From the NCBI GenBank assembly GCA_040222185.1, contig JAVKDP010000077.1:1-48104 (forward strand): a stretch of DNA of 48,104 nt. The letters are read 5' to 3'. Of the stretch, positions 17,886-25,280 are shown piece after piece. Origin of the DNA: JAVKDP01 sp040222185 (GTDB taxonomy: Bacteria > Bacteroidota > Rhodothermia > Balneolales > Balneolaceae). How positions within the stretch are numbered: the stretch's first letter is position 1; the number at the start of each line of letters is the position of its first letter. The notes under the pieces were generated by a model. That model searched no databases. It was given only the letters and a program-made list of their open reading frames with translations, and was not told the DNA's origin. Both the position numbers and the translations under genes were made by a program.

Positions 17886-18398
17886 ATGAAACGATTCGCT
17901 TTATATTCTTTATTCCTGGTATTGCTTTCAGCTACTGCTGTTAAGGCTCAGACTGATTCAGAAAATCCACTTCAGCCTTTTGAATTCCTGATTGGAGGTG
18001 CATGGACAACTCCTACTACATACCAGGTTTTTGAATGGGGTATTGATGAGAAATCTGTGAAATCCCGACTTTATTTTATTGAAGATGATACACTGCGACA
18101 AGTTGGAGATCTGGCCTGGTTCTGGCATCCTGGACTACAGCAAATAAGAGGTTATGGAACGGCTACCGATATGGGTATTGACATTTTTGACTATAACACT
18201 AGTTTTGAAAACCCAAAAAGGTTGCTAAATATCTTTACTGCATATGGCCGTAAAGGAAATGGAACAACTCAAATGGAAGCCCTGGATTTTATTGACGAAA
18301 ACCATTACACATGGACATACTATAATATCATTGATGGAGAAGCTTCACCTGCCTATAGCTTTACATTTGAGAGAAAGGATAAACGTAATGACGAGTAG
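17886..18398 (+). CDS. Small secreted protein, tandem paralogue 2 (DUF1579/lipocalin-like appearance)
   Basis: 170 aa from the ATG at 17886, 25 bp after the previous stop. It begins with a signal peptide ending VKAQ. The mature sequence tracks paralogue 1 block by block: NPLQPFEFLIGGAWTT for NPLEGFSTLIDGEWYS, VFEWGIDEKSVKSRLY for TYEWGVGKKSVISRGY, and WFWHPGLQQIRGYG for WVWHPERKKIVGFG. The overall identity is moderate, so the duplication is old. It ends in a charged tail (ERKDKRNDE). It probably forms an operon with paralogue 1. Confidence 0.8.
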   Translation: MKRFALYSLFLVLLSATAVKAQTDSENPLQPFEFLIGGAWTTPTTYQVFEWGIDEKSVKSRLYFIEDDTLRQVGDLAWFWHPGLQQIRGYGTATDMGIDIFDYNTSFENPKRLLNIFTAYGRKGNGTTQMEALDFIDENHYTWTYYNIIDGEASPAYSFTFERKDKRNDE

Positions 18399-18457
18399 TC
18401 TCCCCTTTGCTACTTTCTACTTTTGTTCCTGACCTAAAACTGGAAACCAGTACAAAT

Positions 18458-18486
18458 AGCTCTTTAATTCTTTTGACAGCTCTTTA
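18458..18486 (+). repeat. 9-bp direct repeat upstream of the RRM gene
   Basis: AGCTCTTTA occurs at 18458-18466 and again at 18478-18486, a 20-bp period (about two helical turns). It lies upstream of the candidate RRM promoter. This could be an operator, but two 9-mers in AT-rich DNA can also occur by chance. Confidence 0.4.
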
Positions 18487-18504
18487 GTCAAGTGAAATTA
18501 ATAA

Positions 18505-18535
18505 TTGGCGATACCATTTAATTAACGTACTTTTG
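18505..18535 (+). promoter_or_regulatory. Candidate Bacteroidota-type promoter for the RRM gene
   Basis: TTG at 18505-18507 and TACTTTTG at 18528-18535 are separated by 20 bp, fitting the Bacteroidota -33 (TTG) / -7 (TAnnTTTG) consensus with its usual 19-21-bp spacing. It predicts a 5' leader of about 90 nt before the ATG at 18634. Confidence 0.55.
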
Positions 18536-18633
18536 ATGCGGATTGAATATGATATGCAGACTGTAATTTAATTTATTTTGTTGCTTCTCGTTTCTTATCA
18601 TTCCGAATAAGTTTTTAACCAGATAAAGTAGAC

Positions 18634-18939
18634 ATGAACATTTATGTAGGAAACCTCAGTTACGATGTTTCCGATGACAATTTACGAGAAGTTTTTGAGG
18701 CTTACGGACAAGTAAGTTCAGCAAAAGTGATAACTGACAAATACTCAGGCCGCTCAAAAGGTTTTGGTTTTGTTGAAATGGACAACGACGCAGAAGGTAA
18801 CGCAGCTATTGAGCAACTTGACGGTGCTGAAATCGATGGTCGTTCTATTAAAGTTAATGAAGCTCGTCCAAGAGAAGAGCGTCCAAGAAGAGATAATTTC
18901 CGTGGAGGAAATGGTGGAGGCGGCGGTCGTCGTTATTAA
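18634..18939 (+). CDS. Single-RRM RNA-binding protein with Arg/Gly-rich tail
   Basis: 101 aa. One RNA recognition motif covers residues 1-80, with RNP2 IYVGNL (3-8) and RNP1 RSKGFGFVEM (40-49) including the aromatic positions needed for RNA stacking. The tail (about 80-101) is rich in Arg and Gly. This is the small bacterial RRM type known in cyanobacteria and Bacteroidota, often linked with cold response. The long predicted leader downstream of the candidate promoter would suit post-transcriptional control, though that is inference. A strong terminator follows at 18958-18988, so it is monocistronic. Confidence 0.93.
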   Translation: MNIYVGNLSYDVSDDNLREVFEAYGQVSSAKVITDKYSGRSKGFGFVEMDNDAEGNAAIEQLDGAEIDGRSIKVNEARPREERPRRDNFRGGNGGGGGRRY

Positions 18940-18957
18940 TCCACAATAAAAGAATTT

Positions 18958-18988
18958 AAGCCCTTCAGTTTACTGGAGGGCTTTTTTT
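18958..18988 (+). terminator. Intrinsic terminator of the RRM gene
   Basis: Arms AAGCCCTTCAG (18958-18968) and CTGGAGGGCTT (18973-18983) with one G-T wobble, short loop, then a run of T residues. Confidence 0.9.
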
Positions 18989-19107
18989 GTGCCTGCCTAA
19001 TTAGTTCATAGTTTTTTTCGATTACCTAAGTACTTGCCTCATACTTGGTTATCAAGTACATTATAATCGTTCAACATCAAACTATTATTAACTAACATCT
19101 TTATATT

Positions 19108-19512
19108 ATGAAACATTTACCAACCATAGCCAGGTACCTTCTTGGTATTATTCTTTTTGTATTCGGCCTCAACAAATTCCTTCAATTCTTGCCTGCTCCG
19201 GAAATGACAGGAGCTCCTGCTGAATTTTTCGCAGCTTTATTCGCAACAGGATATATGTTCCCTTTTATTGCAGTAGTTGAGATTGTAAGTGGAGCGCTTC
19301 TACTTTCTAACAGATTTGTTCCATTGGCTTTAGTTCTGTCTGCACCAGTGACACTTAACATCCTGCTTTTCCACCTGGTACTTGATATTGCTACTATTCC
19401 GGTGGGCGGGCTTACTTTTCTTCTGAACCTGTACTTGCTGTTTGCTTACAAGAAGTATTATGACCCTATGCTGGTTTCTTCTTCATCACCAGACTCTGAA
19501 GATTCTGAGTAA
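19108..19512 (+). CDS. DoxX-family membrane protein
   Basis: 134 aa with four predicted membrane segments: about 8-26 (ARYLLGIILFVFGLNKF), 45-68 (GYMFPFIAVVEIVSGALLL), 72-94 and 97-114. The opening pattern RYLLGIILFVFGLNKF and the second-helix pattern FIAVVEIVSGALLL are typical of the DoxX/SURF4-like family. The C-terminus is a short acidic Ser/Asp tail. Functions in this family range from terminal-oxidase-associated to redox-stress roles, and none can be chosen here. It stands alone between two terminators. Confidence 0.85.
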   Translation: MKHLPTIARYLLGIILFVFGLNKFLQFLPAPEMTGAPAEFFAALFATGYMFPFIAVVEIVSGALLLSNRFVPLALVLSAPVTLNILLFHLVLDIATIPVGGLTFLLNLYLLFAYKKYYDPMLVSSSSPDSEDSE

Positions 19513-19536
19513 CATTATTTATTTTTTTTAGTATTA

Positions 19537-19569
19537 AAAAGCCGTCCGAACTTTAGGAGGGCTTTTTTA
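19537..19569 (+). terminator. Intrinsic terminator of the DoxX-like gene
   Basis: Arms AAAAGCCGTCC (19537-19547) and GGAGGGCTTTT (19556-19566) pair with a single mismatch, then T residues. Confidence 0.85.
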
Positions 19570-19603
19570 TTTTAAGTATTAATCAATAAATGGAGTATTT
19601 AGT

Positions 19604-19924
19604 ATGGTAATGACCACAACCAATCAACTTGAAGGAAAAGAAGTTAAAAAATACCTTGGGGTAGTTACAGGAGAGGCAATCCTGGGAGCTAACATTTTTA
19701 AGGACATTTTTGCAGGTATAAGAGACATTGTAGGAGGACGTTCAGCTTCATATGAGCGAGAACTTCAGGAAGCACGAAGAATTGCTTTTAATGAGCTTGA
19801 AGAAAAGGCACAGCGTGTAGGTGCAAATGCTATTCTTGGTATCGATATTGACTATGAGACTATTGGAGCAAATGGCAGTATGTTAATGGTATCAGTTACC
19901 GGCACTGCTGTACTTGCAGAATAG
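19604..19924 (+). CDS. YbjQ/UPF0145-family protein
   Basis: 106 aa. Typical of the YbjQ family (also called heavy-metal-binding or DUF74), a small soluble fold that forms oligomers: YLGVVTGEAILGANIFKDIF at the start, ERELQEARRIAFNELEEKAQ in the central helix, and the signature GANAILGIDIDYETIG before the final strand VSVTGTAVLAE. The start at 19604 is preceded by GGAG with about 8 bases of spacing. An alternative ATG is two codons later. The biochemical role of the family is not settled. It is flanked by terminators on both sides. Confidence 0.9.
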   Translation: MVMTTTNQLEGKEVKKYLGVVTGEAILGANIFKDIFAGIRDIVGGRSASYERELQEARRIAFNELEEKAQRVGANAILGIDIDYETIGANGSMLMVSVTGTAVLAE

Positions 19925-19936
19925 AGTTTAATACAA

Positions 19937-19969
19937 AAAAAGAAAGCAGGGCTGGCCTGCTTTCTTTTT
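19937..19969. terminator. Bidirectional intrinsic terminator between convergent genes
   Basis: Arms AAAAGAAAGCAGG and CCTGCTTTCTTTT pair perfectly around a 5-nt loop, with A residues on one side and T on the other, so it can end both the YbjQ-like gene (plus) and the Arg/Tyr-rich secreted protein gene (minus). Confidence 0.85.
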
Positions 19970-19973
19970 GTTT

Positions 19974-20534
19974 TCATCCTCGTCTTCGTCCTCTCTCTCT
20001 TTCAGATTGGATCTCTTCTCTCATAGTATCTCTGAATTGATACATTATCCTCCGGTGTTTATTCTCATTTATAATTCCTCTTCTTCTGCGAGTTAAATCT
20101 AAAGCTTCAAATCTTCTATATAGATTTCGTTGCTCTTCTAAGCGGTCAACTGTTTCCCAGTATTTCCTATTCAACCTGTTGCCTATCGACCCATTTCGTT
20201 TTGAGTACAACTGGTTATCATACCTGCTATAACTTCTTCTATTGTCGGTATTACGCTGAAATCTAGGTTGAATAATAGCTCTTCGATTCTGGATTATCTC
20301 ATTTTCCATTTTATTTAGGAGCTGATTCTTAAACCTTTGAGCTGATCGGATATCACCGACTTGCATTGCATAAGAAAACTGGTCCAGTTTCTTTTCGAAG
20401 TTTTGAAGTTCTCGTACTTCTTTTCGAATGTTATTATTGTAGTTCCTACCTGAATTACTAGCGTACAGTTGCGCGAGTGAATCAGATGTAGACATCAATA
20501 CTATAATTGCTGCAAGTGTGATTAACCGTTTCAT
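19974..20534 (-). CDS. Secreted Arg/Tyr/Asn-rich protein of unknown function
   Basis: 186 aa from the ATG at 20534. This start has a strong AGGAGG ribosome-binding site about 4 bases upstream and begins directly with a signal peptide (MKRLITLAAIIVLMSTSDSLAQ). A longer in-frame start at 20579 would bury the leader. The mature protein is strongly basic, with many Arg, Tyr and Asn (RNYNNNIRKEVRELQNFEKK, FQRNTDNRRSYSRYDN), predicted mostly helical, and ends in ERERGRRRG. No family recognised. It lies next to the divergent ECF sigma operon with 214 bp between, so it could be one of that sigma factor's targets, which is a guess from position only. Confidence 0.75.
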   Translation of the reverse strand: MKRLITLAAIIVLMSTSDSLAQLYASNSGRNYNNNIRKEVRELQNFEKKLDQFSYAMQVGDIRSAQRFKNQLLNKMENEIIQNRRAIIQPRFQRNTDNRRSYSRYDNQLYSKRNGSIGNRLNRKYWETVDRLEEQRNLYRRFEALDLTRRRRGIINENKHRRIMYQFRDTMREEIQSERERGRRRG

Positions 20535-20697
20535 ATTTCCTCCTGTTATTATGAAATATTCCTCTGCTAAATAACGCACTCCTTTTATAAAGCTTTCTCA
20601 CATCTTGATGTTAGTAGTAAGTGTTTTGTCGGTTCAACCCATATTTCTCTAACCAAATCAGGCTACTATCAGGCCTTAGATAACTTTTTTAATTCTC

Positions 20698-20728
20698 TTG
20701 TAACTTCTTACTCTCCTTTCACATCTAA
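20698..20728 (+). promoter_or_regulatory. Possible ECF-type autoregulatory promoter
   Basis: TTGTAAC (20698-20704) resembles the AAC-containing -35 elements of ECF sigma promoters, and CATCTAA (20722-20728) lies 17 bp further, near the expected -10 place. A start site just before the TTG start codon at 20749 would give a very short leader. Weak evidence. Confidence 0.3.
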
Positions 20729-20748
20729 GTAGCAAATCAGGAAAGCAA

Positions 20749-21270
20749 TTGCTGACAGGAACAAAAGAAATCAAACTAATCGAAAGTGCACTTAACGGAG
20801 ATCAAAGCTCCTTTAAGGAACTATACGAATACCATGTAGATGGGCTGTTTGCATTTCTTAGCCAGTTTTCGAACGATAGAGAACTAGTGAAGGACTGGAC
20901 TCAAAGTGCATTTATTAAAGCCTTTACCAAGCTTGAAAGCTTTAAAAAAAATTCAAGATTCAAGACCTGGCTTTTTACGATCGGAATGAACGAAATGCGA
21001 ACTGCTTTCCGAAAGAAAATACACTTTGAAGATCTTTCTGATTTAGAAACGATACCTGTAGAAGAAGAACCGCAGGAACTTGAAAACTGGAAAACAGCTA
21101 AAGCTGCAATCCAACAACTTTCACCAGACAAAAAAATGATTGTGATACTACATATTGCTGAAGGATACAGTCACCGAGAAATTTCAGAAATGCTTTCGAT
21201 AAAGGAAGGTACATCCAGGATTATTCTGCATCGTGCAAAGGAAGAATTAAGAAATAAGGTAACTCAATGA
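20749..21270 (+). CDS. ECF-type RNA polymerase sigma factor
   Basis: 173 aa starting at TTG (20749), with AGGAA about 6 bases upstream. Region 2 is visible in ALNGDQSSFKELYEYHVDGL and KDWTQSAFIKAFTKLESF, followed by FKTWLFTIGMNEMRTAFRKK. Region 4 is the helix-turn-helix LHIAEGYSHREISEMLSIKE with the usual EGTSRIILHRAKEEL. A clear ECF (sigma-70 family) factor. It overlaps the next gene by 4 bases (ATGA), and that gene encodes a one-pass membrane protein, the usual sigma/anti-sigma arrangement. The signal it answers is not visible, but the third gene is a large exported repeat protein, suggesting an envelope role. Confidence 0.93.
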   Translation: MLTGTKEIKLIESALNGDQSSFKELYEYHVDGLFAFLSQFSNDRELVKDWTQSAFIKAFTKLESFKKNSRFKTWLFTIGMNEMRTAFRKKIHFEDLSDLETIPVEEEPQELENWKTAKAAIQQLSPDKKMIVILHIAEGYSHREISEMLSIKEGTSRIILHRAKEELRNKVTQ

Positions 21271-21767
21271 AAAATTCATTTTACACATCATCCGATCTCC
21301 CGGATGAGAAAGAGAAAAACACAATGTGGGAAGAGATTGAATCGTCTTTACCCAAACCAAAGGCTAAGATCATCAATGTACATTGGCGAAGCTTTTGGAT
21401 AGGCAACGCAGCAGCTGTACTTATACTTTTTGCTTCTATTGGCCTTTTCAGTACAGGAAAGTTGATCCTGGAGAACAATTCTGAGGGCTCTTCAGACGAG
21501 CAGGTTTACGAAACACTTAGTTCTGCTTCCGACCAGCTTAAGGACTTAACACCTCTTTTAATAGAACAAGCAACCGAACTTAATAAGTCTTCAATTGAAT
21601 CTACTGCTATGGCTATTGAAGAAATTGATTTACTGATCCAGGAAATCAAAACCGATATGCTCATCAACGGAGCAAGCCCAACTAAAAGGAATAACCTTAA
21701 ACGACTATATGCTACTAAGCTAGACTTCTATAAAGACCTATTACTTAATGAGGATATACAATCATGA
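21267..21767 (+). CDS. Putative anti-sigma factor, single-pass membrane protein
   Basis: 166 aa. The N-terminal 45 residues are cytoplasmic-type and charged (SSDLPDEKEKNTMWEEIESSL). A membrane segment follows at about 48-66 (WIGNAAAVLILFASIGLF). The rest is an acidic, helical extracytoplasmic part with heptad-like runs (LSSASDQLKDLTPLLIEQAT, EIDLLIQEIKTDMLING) suggesting a coiled coil. It overlaps the sigma gene and the repeat-protein gene by 4 bases each. The layout suggests an anti-sigma factor, but no zinc-finger (HxxxCxxC) is seen, so it would belong to a divergent type. Function is by context only. Confidence 0.7.
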   Translation: MKNSFYTSSDLPDEKEKNTMWEEIESSLPKPKAKIINVHWRSFWIGNAAAVLILFASIGLFSTGKLILENNSEGSSDEQVYETLSSASDQLKDLTPLLIEQATELNKSSIESTAMAIEEIDLLIQEIKTDMLINGASPTKRNNLKRLYATKLDFYKDLLLNEDIQS

Positions 21768-23116
21768 AAAAGATATTACTTACTCTAACACTATTACTTA
21801 CTGCTTCAACCATATTCGCTCAATCCGGGAAAAAAGATGGAGAGTTTAATGCTTCAGGTGTGGACGAGCTGTCTATACAGATTGATGCAGGCATGGAGAT
21901 ATCTGTAACCGGTACAAACTCAAATACTATCAAATTTGAATATGACTTTGATGGTAACGATGAAGCTTATGAACACTATTTTCAAAACTTTAATCCTGAA
22001 TTCGATAGATCTTCTGGAAGAGCAAGGTTAATCATTGACTTCCCAGACCAAAAAAAGCGAAGGGTAAATCATAGAATAAAAAAGCATTCTCTCATCATTT
22101 CTGTACCACAGAATTTAGCCCTGGATCTTAGCTCCCGCTATTCAGAAGTAACTGTTACTAATATTGAGAAGGGAGTTTCCATTCAAAACAGAAGTGGCGA
22201 AGTAAAAGTCATTGATGTGCAGCAGTTGGTGAGGATAAATAATCAATATGGGAGAATTGATGTCTCTAACATTAATGGCGATATAGTGTTATCAAACAGG
22301 TCAGCTAATGTAGATGTCAAAAACGTTGTAGGTCGTCTTGAAGTGGATGCGAATTACTCGAAGCTAAATATCTCAAAGGTGGATGGAGAAGTCTTTATAA
22401 GTAACAGAAGTGGCACAGTTAATATTTTTGAAATCAAAGGTAACTTAGTAACAAATGGTCCTTATGTAGAATATGAAATCACAAATATTGAAGGTGATGT
22501 TGAAATTAGTAACCGGAATGGTAAAGTGGTGCTTGATACTGCTCGTTCCTTAAAGATTACTGGCGATTATACCTATCTAAATGCTTCCAATATACTAAGT
22601 ACTCAAGGTGTGTACCTTGAAGGTAGGTCTGCAAATATAGTACTGGAAAATATTGGTGGCCCTGCCTCTATAACCGGGCAGTATCTAGACATGACTCTTA
22701 AAAATATTGACGGTCCGGCTACTATAAGAAACCGTTCCGGCAAAGTAAATATTGATGGTTTAGAGGAGTACTTATCTATGCATGGAGAGTACATACCTCT
22801 CGATGTACGAAATTTTAAGGGTGAGAGTGTACAAATCGTTAATCGTTCAGGCTCTACTGTTATAGAAGCGCTAAATACCCTGAACTTAATTGATATAGAA
22901 TCTCAATATGGGAAAGTAGAGCTAACTATGAAAAAGGAGTTCAACGGGGAGGTTACAATTGAATCAAAGTATGGGAAAGTTATCTCTGACCTTACTTTGA
23001 CCACTCAAAATATCTCCACATCTAATAATGAACGGTTAATTTCAGGTGTTGCTGGTAACGGCTCCGGGAGGATGATAATCAAGAACAGAAATGGTGATAT
23101 AATTATTAAGCAATAG
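21764..23116 (+). CDS. Exported DUF4097-like protein with seven 36-37-residue beta repeats
   Basis: 450 aa. Signal peptide MKKILLTLTLLLTASTIFAQ. After about 120 residues, a repeat array runs from residue 142 to about 396. Each unit starts with NRSG, NRSA, NRNG or GRSA and carries a Tyr near position 20-21, with hydrophobic residues at alternating positions (for example VKVIDVQQLVRINNQYGRID). Unit lengths by hand count are 36, 36, 36, 37, 36, 37 and an incomplete last unit. Two beta strands per half unit suggest a beta-solenoid, as in the DUF4097 family. The start overlaps the anti-sigma candidate by 4 bases. It is probably the exported effector of the ECF operon. Location in periplasm or surface is not clear. 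Confidence 0.85.
   Translation: MKKILLTLTLLLTASTIFAQSGKKDGEFNASGVDELSIQIDAGMEISVTGTNSNTIKFEYDFDGNDEAYEHYFQNFNPEFDRSSGRARLIIDFPDQKKRRVNHRIKKHSLIISVPQNLALDLSSRYSEVTVTNIEKGVSIQNRSGEVKVIDVQQLVRINNQYGRIDVSNINGDIVLSNRSANVDVKNVVGRLEVDANYSKLNISKVDGEVFISNRSGTVNIFEIKGNLVTNGPYVEYEITNIEGDVEISNRNGKVVLDTARSLKITGDYTYLNASNILSTQGVYLEGRSANIVLENIGGPASITGQYLDMTLKNIDGPATIRNRSGKVNIDGLEEYLSMHGEYIPLDVRNFKGESVQIVNRSGSTVIEALNTLNLIDIESQYGKVELTMKKEFNGEVTIESKYGKVISDLTLTTQNISTSNNERLISGVAGNGSGRMIIKNRNGDIIIKQ
22187..22951 (+). repeat. Protein-coding tandem repeat, about seven degenerate units of 108-111 bp
   Basis: Codes residues 142-396 of the DUF4097-like protein. Units begin at residues 142, 178, 214, 250, 287, 323 and 360. 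The pattern is strong in protein and weak in DNA, so the repeats are old. Confidence 0.8.
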
Positions 23117-23123
23117 GAATAGT

Positions 23124-24335
23124 TTACTCATGCCTGATTGCATCAATAGGATCTAATTGTGATGCTCTCCAGGCTGGGTAAGTACCAAACACAACGCCAA
23201 TCAATAGTGCTATGACCAGAATTGTAAGTACTGTCCAGAAATTAATCGCGATAATAAAGCCGAAATTGGCGACAGAATTTACGATTGGAACGAAGATCAT
23301 CAAACCTATCACTCCTAATAACCAACCAAGAATACATCCTACGAAAGAGATTGTTACTGATTCTGCCATAAATTGAAGAACTATATCTTTTTTCTTTGCA
23401 CCAGTAGCCTTTCTAACCCCGATTTCTTTGGTACGCTCTGTAACTGATATCAGCAATACATTCATAACCCCAATCCCTCCTACCAGTACAGAAATCCCGG
23501 TTATCGCTCCCATTACTAACTTGAAGACTAGGATTCCTTGTGAAAATTGTTCTATTCTAAATTTATTTGAAACTAGCTGAAATGCTTCTTTGCCTTGTTC
23601 AAATTTTGAATCCAGCCATATCTCTAATTCTTCTTCAATAATAGGAATATCTTCAGCAGCTTCTACCTTCATGGTTATTGAAGCATAAGTATCTTCGTTC
23701 TCCAGATAAGTGGAAATGGGAATATATATTCGCGGACTATCGTTTTCTTTTTGTTTAAAAACGCCAACAATCTCAAACTCTTTCCCAAAAACTTGAAAAG
23801 TGCCGCCTATTAGCACTGCTACATCTTCATTCCATTTTGAAGCCAGTGCATAGGTCAAAACCGCTATATTGGCATTCCCGGACACATCCTCTTTTGAAAT
23901 GTACCTTCCAGAAAATATCGAGTCAGGAGCAAAACTTAGTCCGTTTTGCATATTCCCTTGTAGGTAGGTACCAGTTAATGAATCTCCATATGCTGCTTGC
24001 TTTGTTGTCCTAGAAACAAATTCAACCACTGCCCTATCAGCATACATTTCTTCTACTTCTAATACATGTTCCAAAGTAAGTCGTGGCCTGTCTTCAACAG
24101 GTACTCTGACATCGTTTATTGTTTTCCAATTTTTAGAACTAACATTAAGAATATTAAGTGATGTAGTATCAGAAAGTTGTTGCCTCCCCGACTGTTCTAA
24201 TCCATCTGCCAGGGTTAATATCCCCACTAAGGAAGCCACCCCGATAATAATGCCTAATGTTGAAAGAAATGTATGTAATGGATTTGCCCTAATATTCTGT
24301 AAGGCGATAAGAATAGATTTTAGAAAATAGTGCAT
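23124..24335 (-). CDS. MacB/FtsX-type ABC transporter permease
   Basis: 403 aa. N-terminal membrane helix with the typical entry ALQNIRANPLHTFLSTLGIIIGVASLVGILTL, then a periplasmic MacB_PCD-like domain (about 40-270), then the FtsX domain with three helices (GISVLVGGIGVMNVLLISVTERTKEIGVRKATGAKKKDI, FVGCILGWLLGVIGLMIF, TVLTILVIALLIGVVFGTYPAWRASQLDPIDAIRHE). The motif ERTKEIGVRKATGA and final PAWRASQLDPIDAIRHE are hallmarks. The ATPase and adaptor partners are not adjacent, so it must work with a MacB-type ATPase elsewhere or is an orphan. It is convergent with the DUF4097-like gene, 7 bp apart. Confidence 0.92.
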   Translation of the reverse strand: MHYFLKSILIALQNIRANPLHTFLSTLGIIIGVASLVGILTLADGLEQSGRQQLSDTTSLNILNVSSKNWKTINDVRVPVEDRPRLTLEHVLEVEEMYADRAVVEFVSRTTKQAAYGDSLTGTYLQGNMQNGLSFAPDSIFSGRYISKEDVSGNANIAVLTYALASKWNEDVAVLIGGTFQVFGKEFEIVGVFKQKENDSPRIYIPISTYLENEDTYASITMKVEAAEDIPIIEEELEIWLDSKFEQGKEAFQLVSNKFRIEQFSQGILVFKLVMGAITGISVLVGGIGVMNVLLISVTERTKEIGVRKATGAKKKDIVLQFMAESVTISFVGCILGWLLGVIGLMIFVPIVNSVANFGFIIAINFWTVLTILVIALLIGVVFGTYPAWRASQLDPIDAIRHE

Positions 24336-24388
24336 TCAGCAAGCGTTAGTTGCGCGTGAGCTACGGAATTTTAAATAGCGAGTTGCAA

Positions 24389-24838
24389 CTATTTAATAAG
24401 AATCTGGTGGATAGTGCTTTCGCTGTCTACAGAAAAACGAGCATCTTTCCATGAAGCTGGTCCAAATCTCCCTCTCGCATTGTTCGAAAATCCGTAATCC
24501 TCTTTTGGGATACCTAAGAAATTTGCATCCAATTTCCCGTTCTCGTTTTTGTCATGATAAACGGCAATTGCATATTCTCCAAAAGGAAGCCCCTCAACAC
24601 TCCACTCTATGGATAAACTATCAACCGGTATTACTACAGCATATACTGTCTCTTTGGTATAGTTTTCTTCAGAATTAAACATTGCTATTCTGACTTCCCC
24701 TTCTGCTTTATCAAGCCCTTCAATATGTAATTTAAAAAGTGAAGTTTTTTCAATCGAATAGTCGGAACTCTCTTGCGCTACAGCCGTTTGAAATGATAAA
24801 GCAAGTACAATACTTGCCAGAATAATAAGTCTACTCAT
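24389..24838 (-). CDS. Exported DUF2141-family protein
   Basis: 149 aa from the ATG at 24838, which opens with a signal peptide (SRLIILASIVLALSFQTAVAQ). The mature part matches the small DUF2141 beta fold: LFKLHIEGLDKAEGEVRIAM, VEGLPFGEYAIAVYHDKNENGKLD with the diagnostic HDKNENGKLD, and GFSNNARGRFGPASWKDARF. Members are common in Proteobacteria and Bacteroidota, usually exported, with no known activity. Spacing to the permease gene is about 50 bp on the same strand, so cotranscription is possible. Confidence 0.88.
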   Translation of the reverse strand: MSRLIILASIVLALSFQTAVAQESSDYSIEKTSLFKLHIEGLDKAEGEVRIAMFNSEENYTKETVYAVVIPVDSLSIEWSVEGLPFGEYAIAVYHDKNENGKLDANFLGIPKEDYGFSNNARGRFGPASWKDARFSVDSESTIHQILIK

Positions 24839-24931
24839 GTCCTGGTCTAAATTATAAGAATTCAATTTAAGCACTTCTTGAATACCGATAAACCCAAAAT
24901 TTGTTCCACAGGATTCCCTGGAAATAATTTT

Positions 24932-25270
24932 TTATCCTAACTTTGAACCATTCGCTACTTTCTTGTCTGGTAAAGCAAGAACTACCTCTCCATTACTATC
25001 GTAAAATCCTGTAACCAGGCACTCTGACATAAAGGGGCCAATCTGTTTCTTTGGAAAGTTCACTACACCAATTATTTGCTTACCAACCAACTCCTCTTTT
25101 GTATAGTGGAAGGTAATTTGAGCAGAAGATGTTCTTATACCAATCTCTTCTCCGAAATCAATAGTAAGTTTATAAGCAGGTTTTCTGGCTTCAGGGAAAT
25201 CATCTACATCAGTAATGGTACCTGTTCTAAGCTCTACTTGTTCAAAGTCGTTCCAGGATATTTCTTTCAT
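24932..25270 (-). CDS. csaA: CsaA-type tRNA-binding (EMAP/ARC1-like) domain protein
   Basis: 112 aa, a stand-alone OB-fold domain of the CsaA chaperone type. Opening ISWNDFEQVELRTGTITDVD, then PAYKLTIDFGEEIGIRTSSAQITFHY and the CsaA-like VGKQIIGVVNFPKKQIGPFMSECLVTGFYD before the end LALPDKKVANGSKLG. CsaA is a small dimer with chaperone and export-related activity described in Bacillus. In other bacteria the role is less clear. It starts 11 nt after the M23/T9SS gene stop, so it is probably cotranscribed with it. Confidence 0.92.
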   Translation of the reverse strand: MKEISWNDFEQVELRTGTITDVDDFPEARKPAYKLTIDFGEEIGIRTSSAQITFHYTKEELVGKQIIGVVNFPKKQIGPFMSECLVTGFYDSNGEVVLALPDKKVANGSKLG

Positions 25271-25280
25271 CTCTGATTTT

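Noticed and set aside
20626..20640. CGGTTCAACCC-like stretch recalling a tRNA T-arm
   Set aside because: No acceptor or anticodon stem can be formed around it; no tRNA gene is supported.
22187..22951. Regular repeat spacing that could be mistaken for a CRISPR or satellite array
   Set aside because: The period is about 108-111 bp, in frame, degenerate at DNA level and clearly protein-coding.
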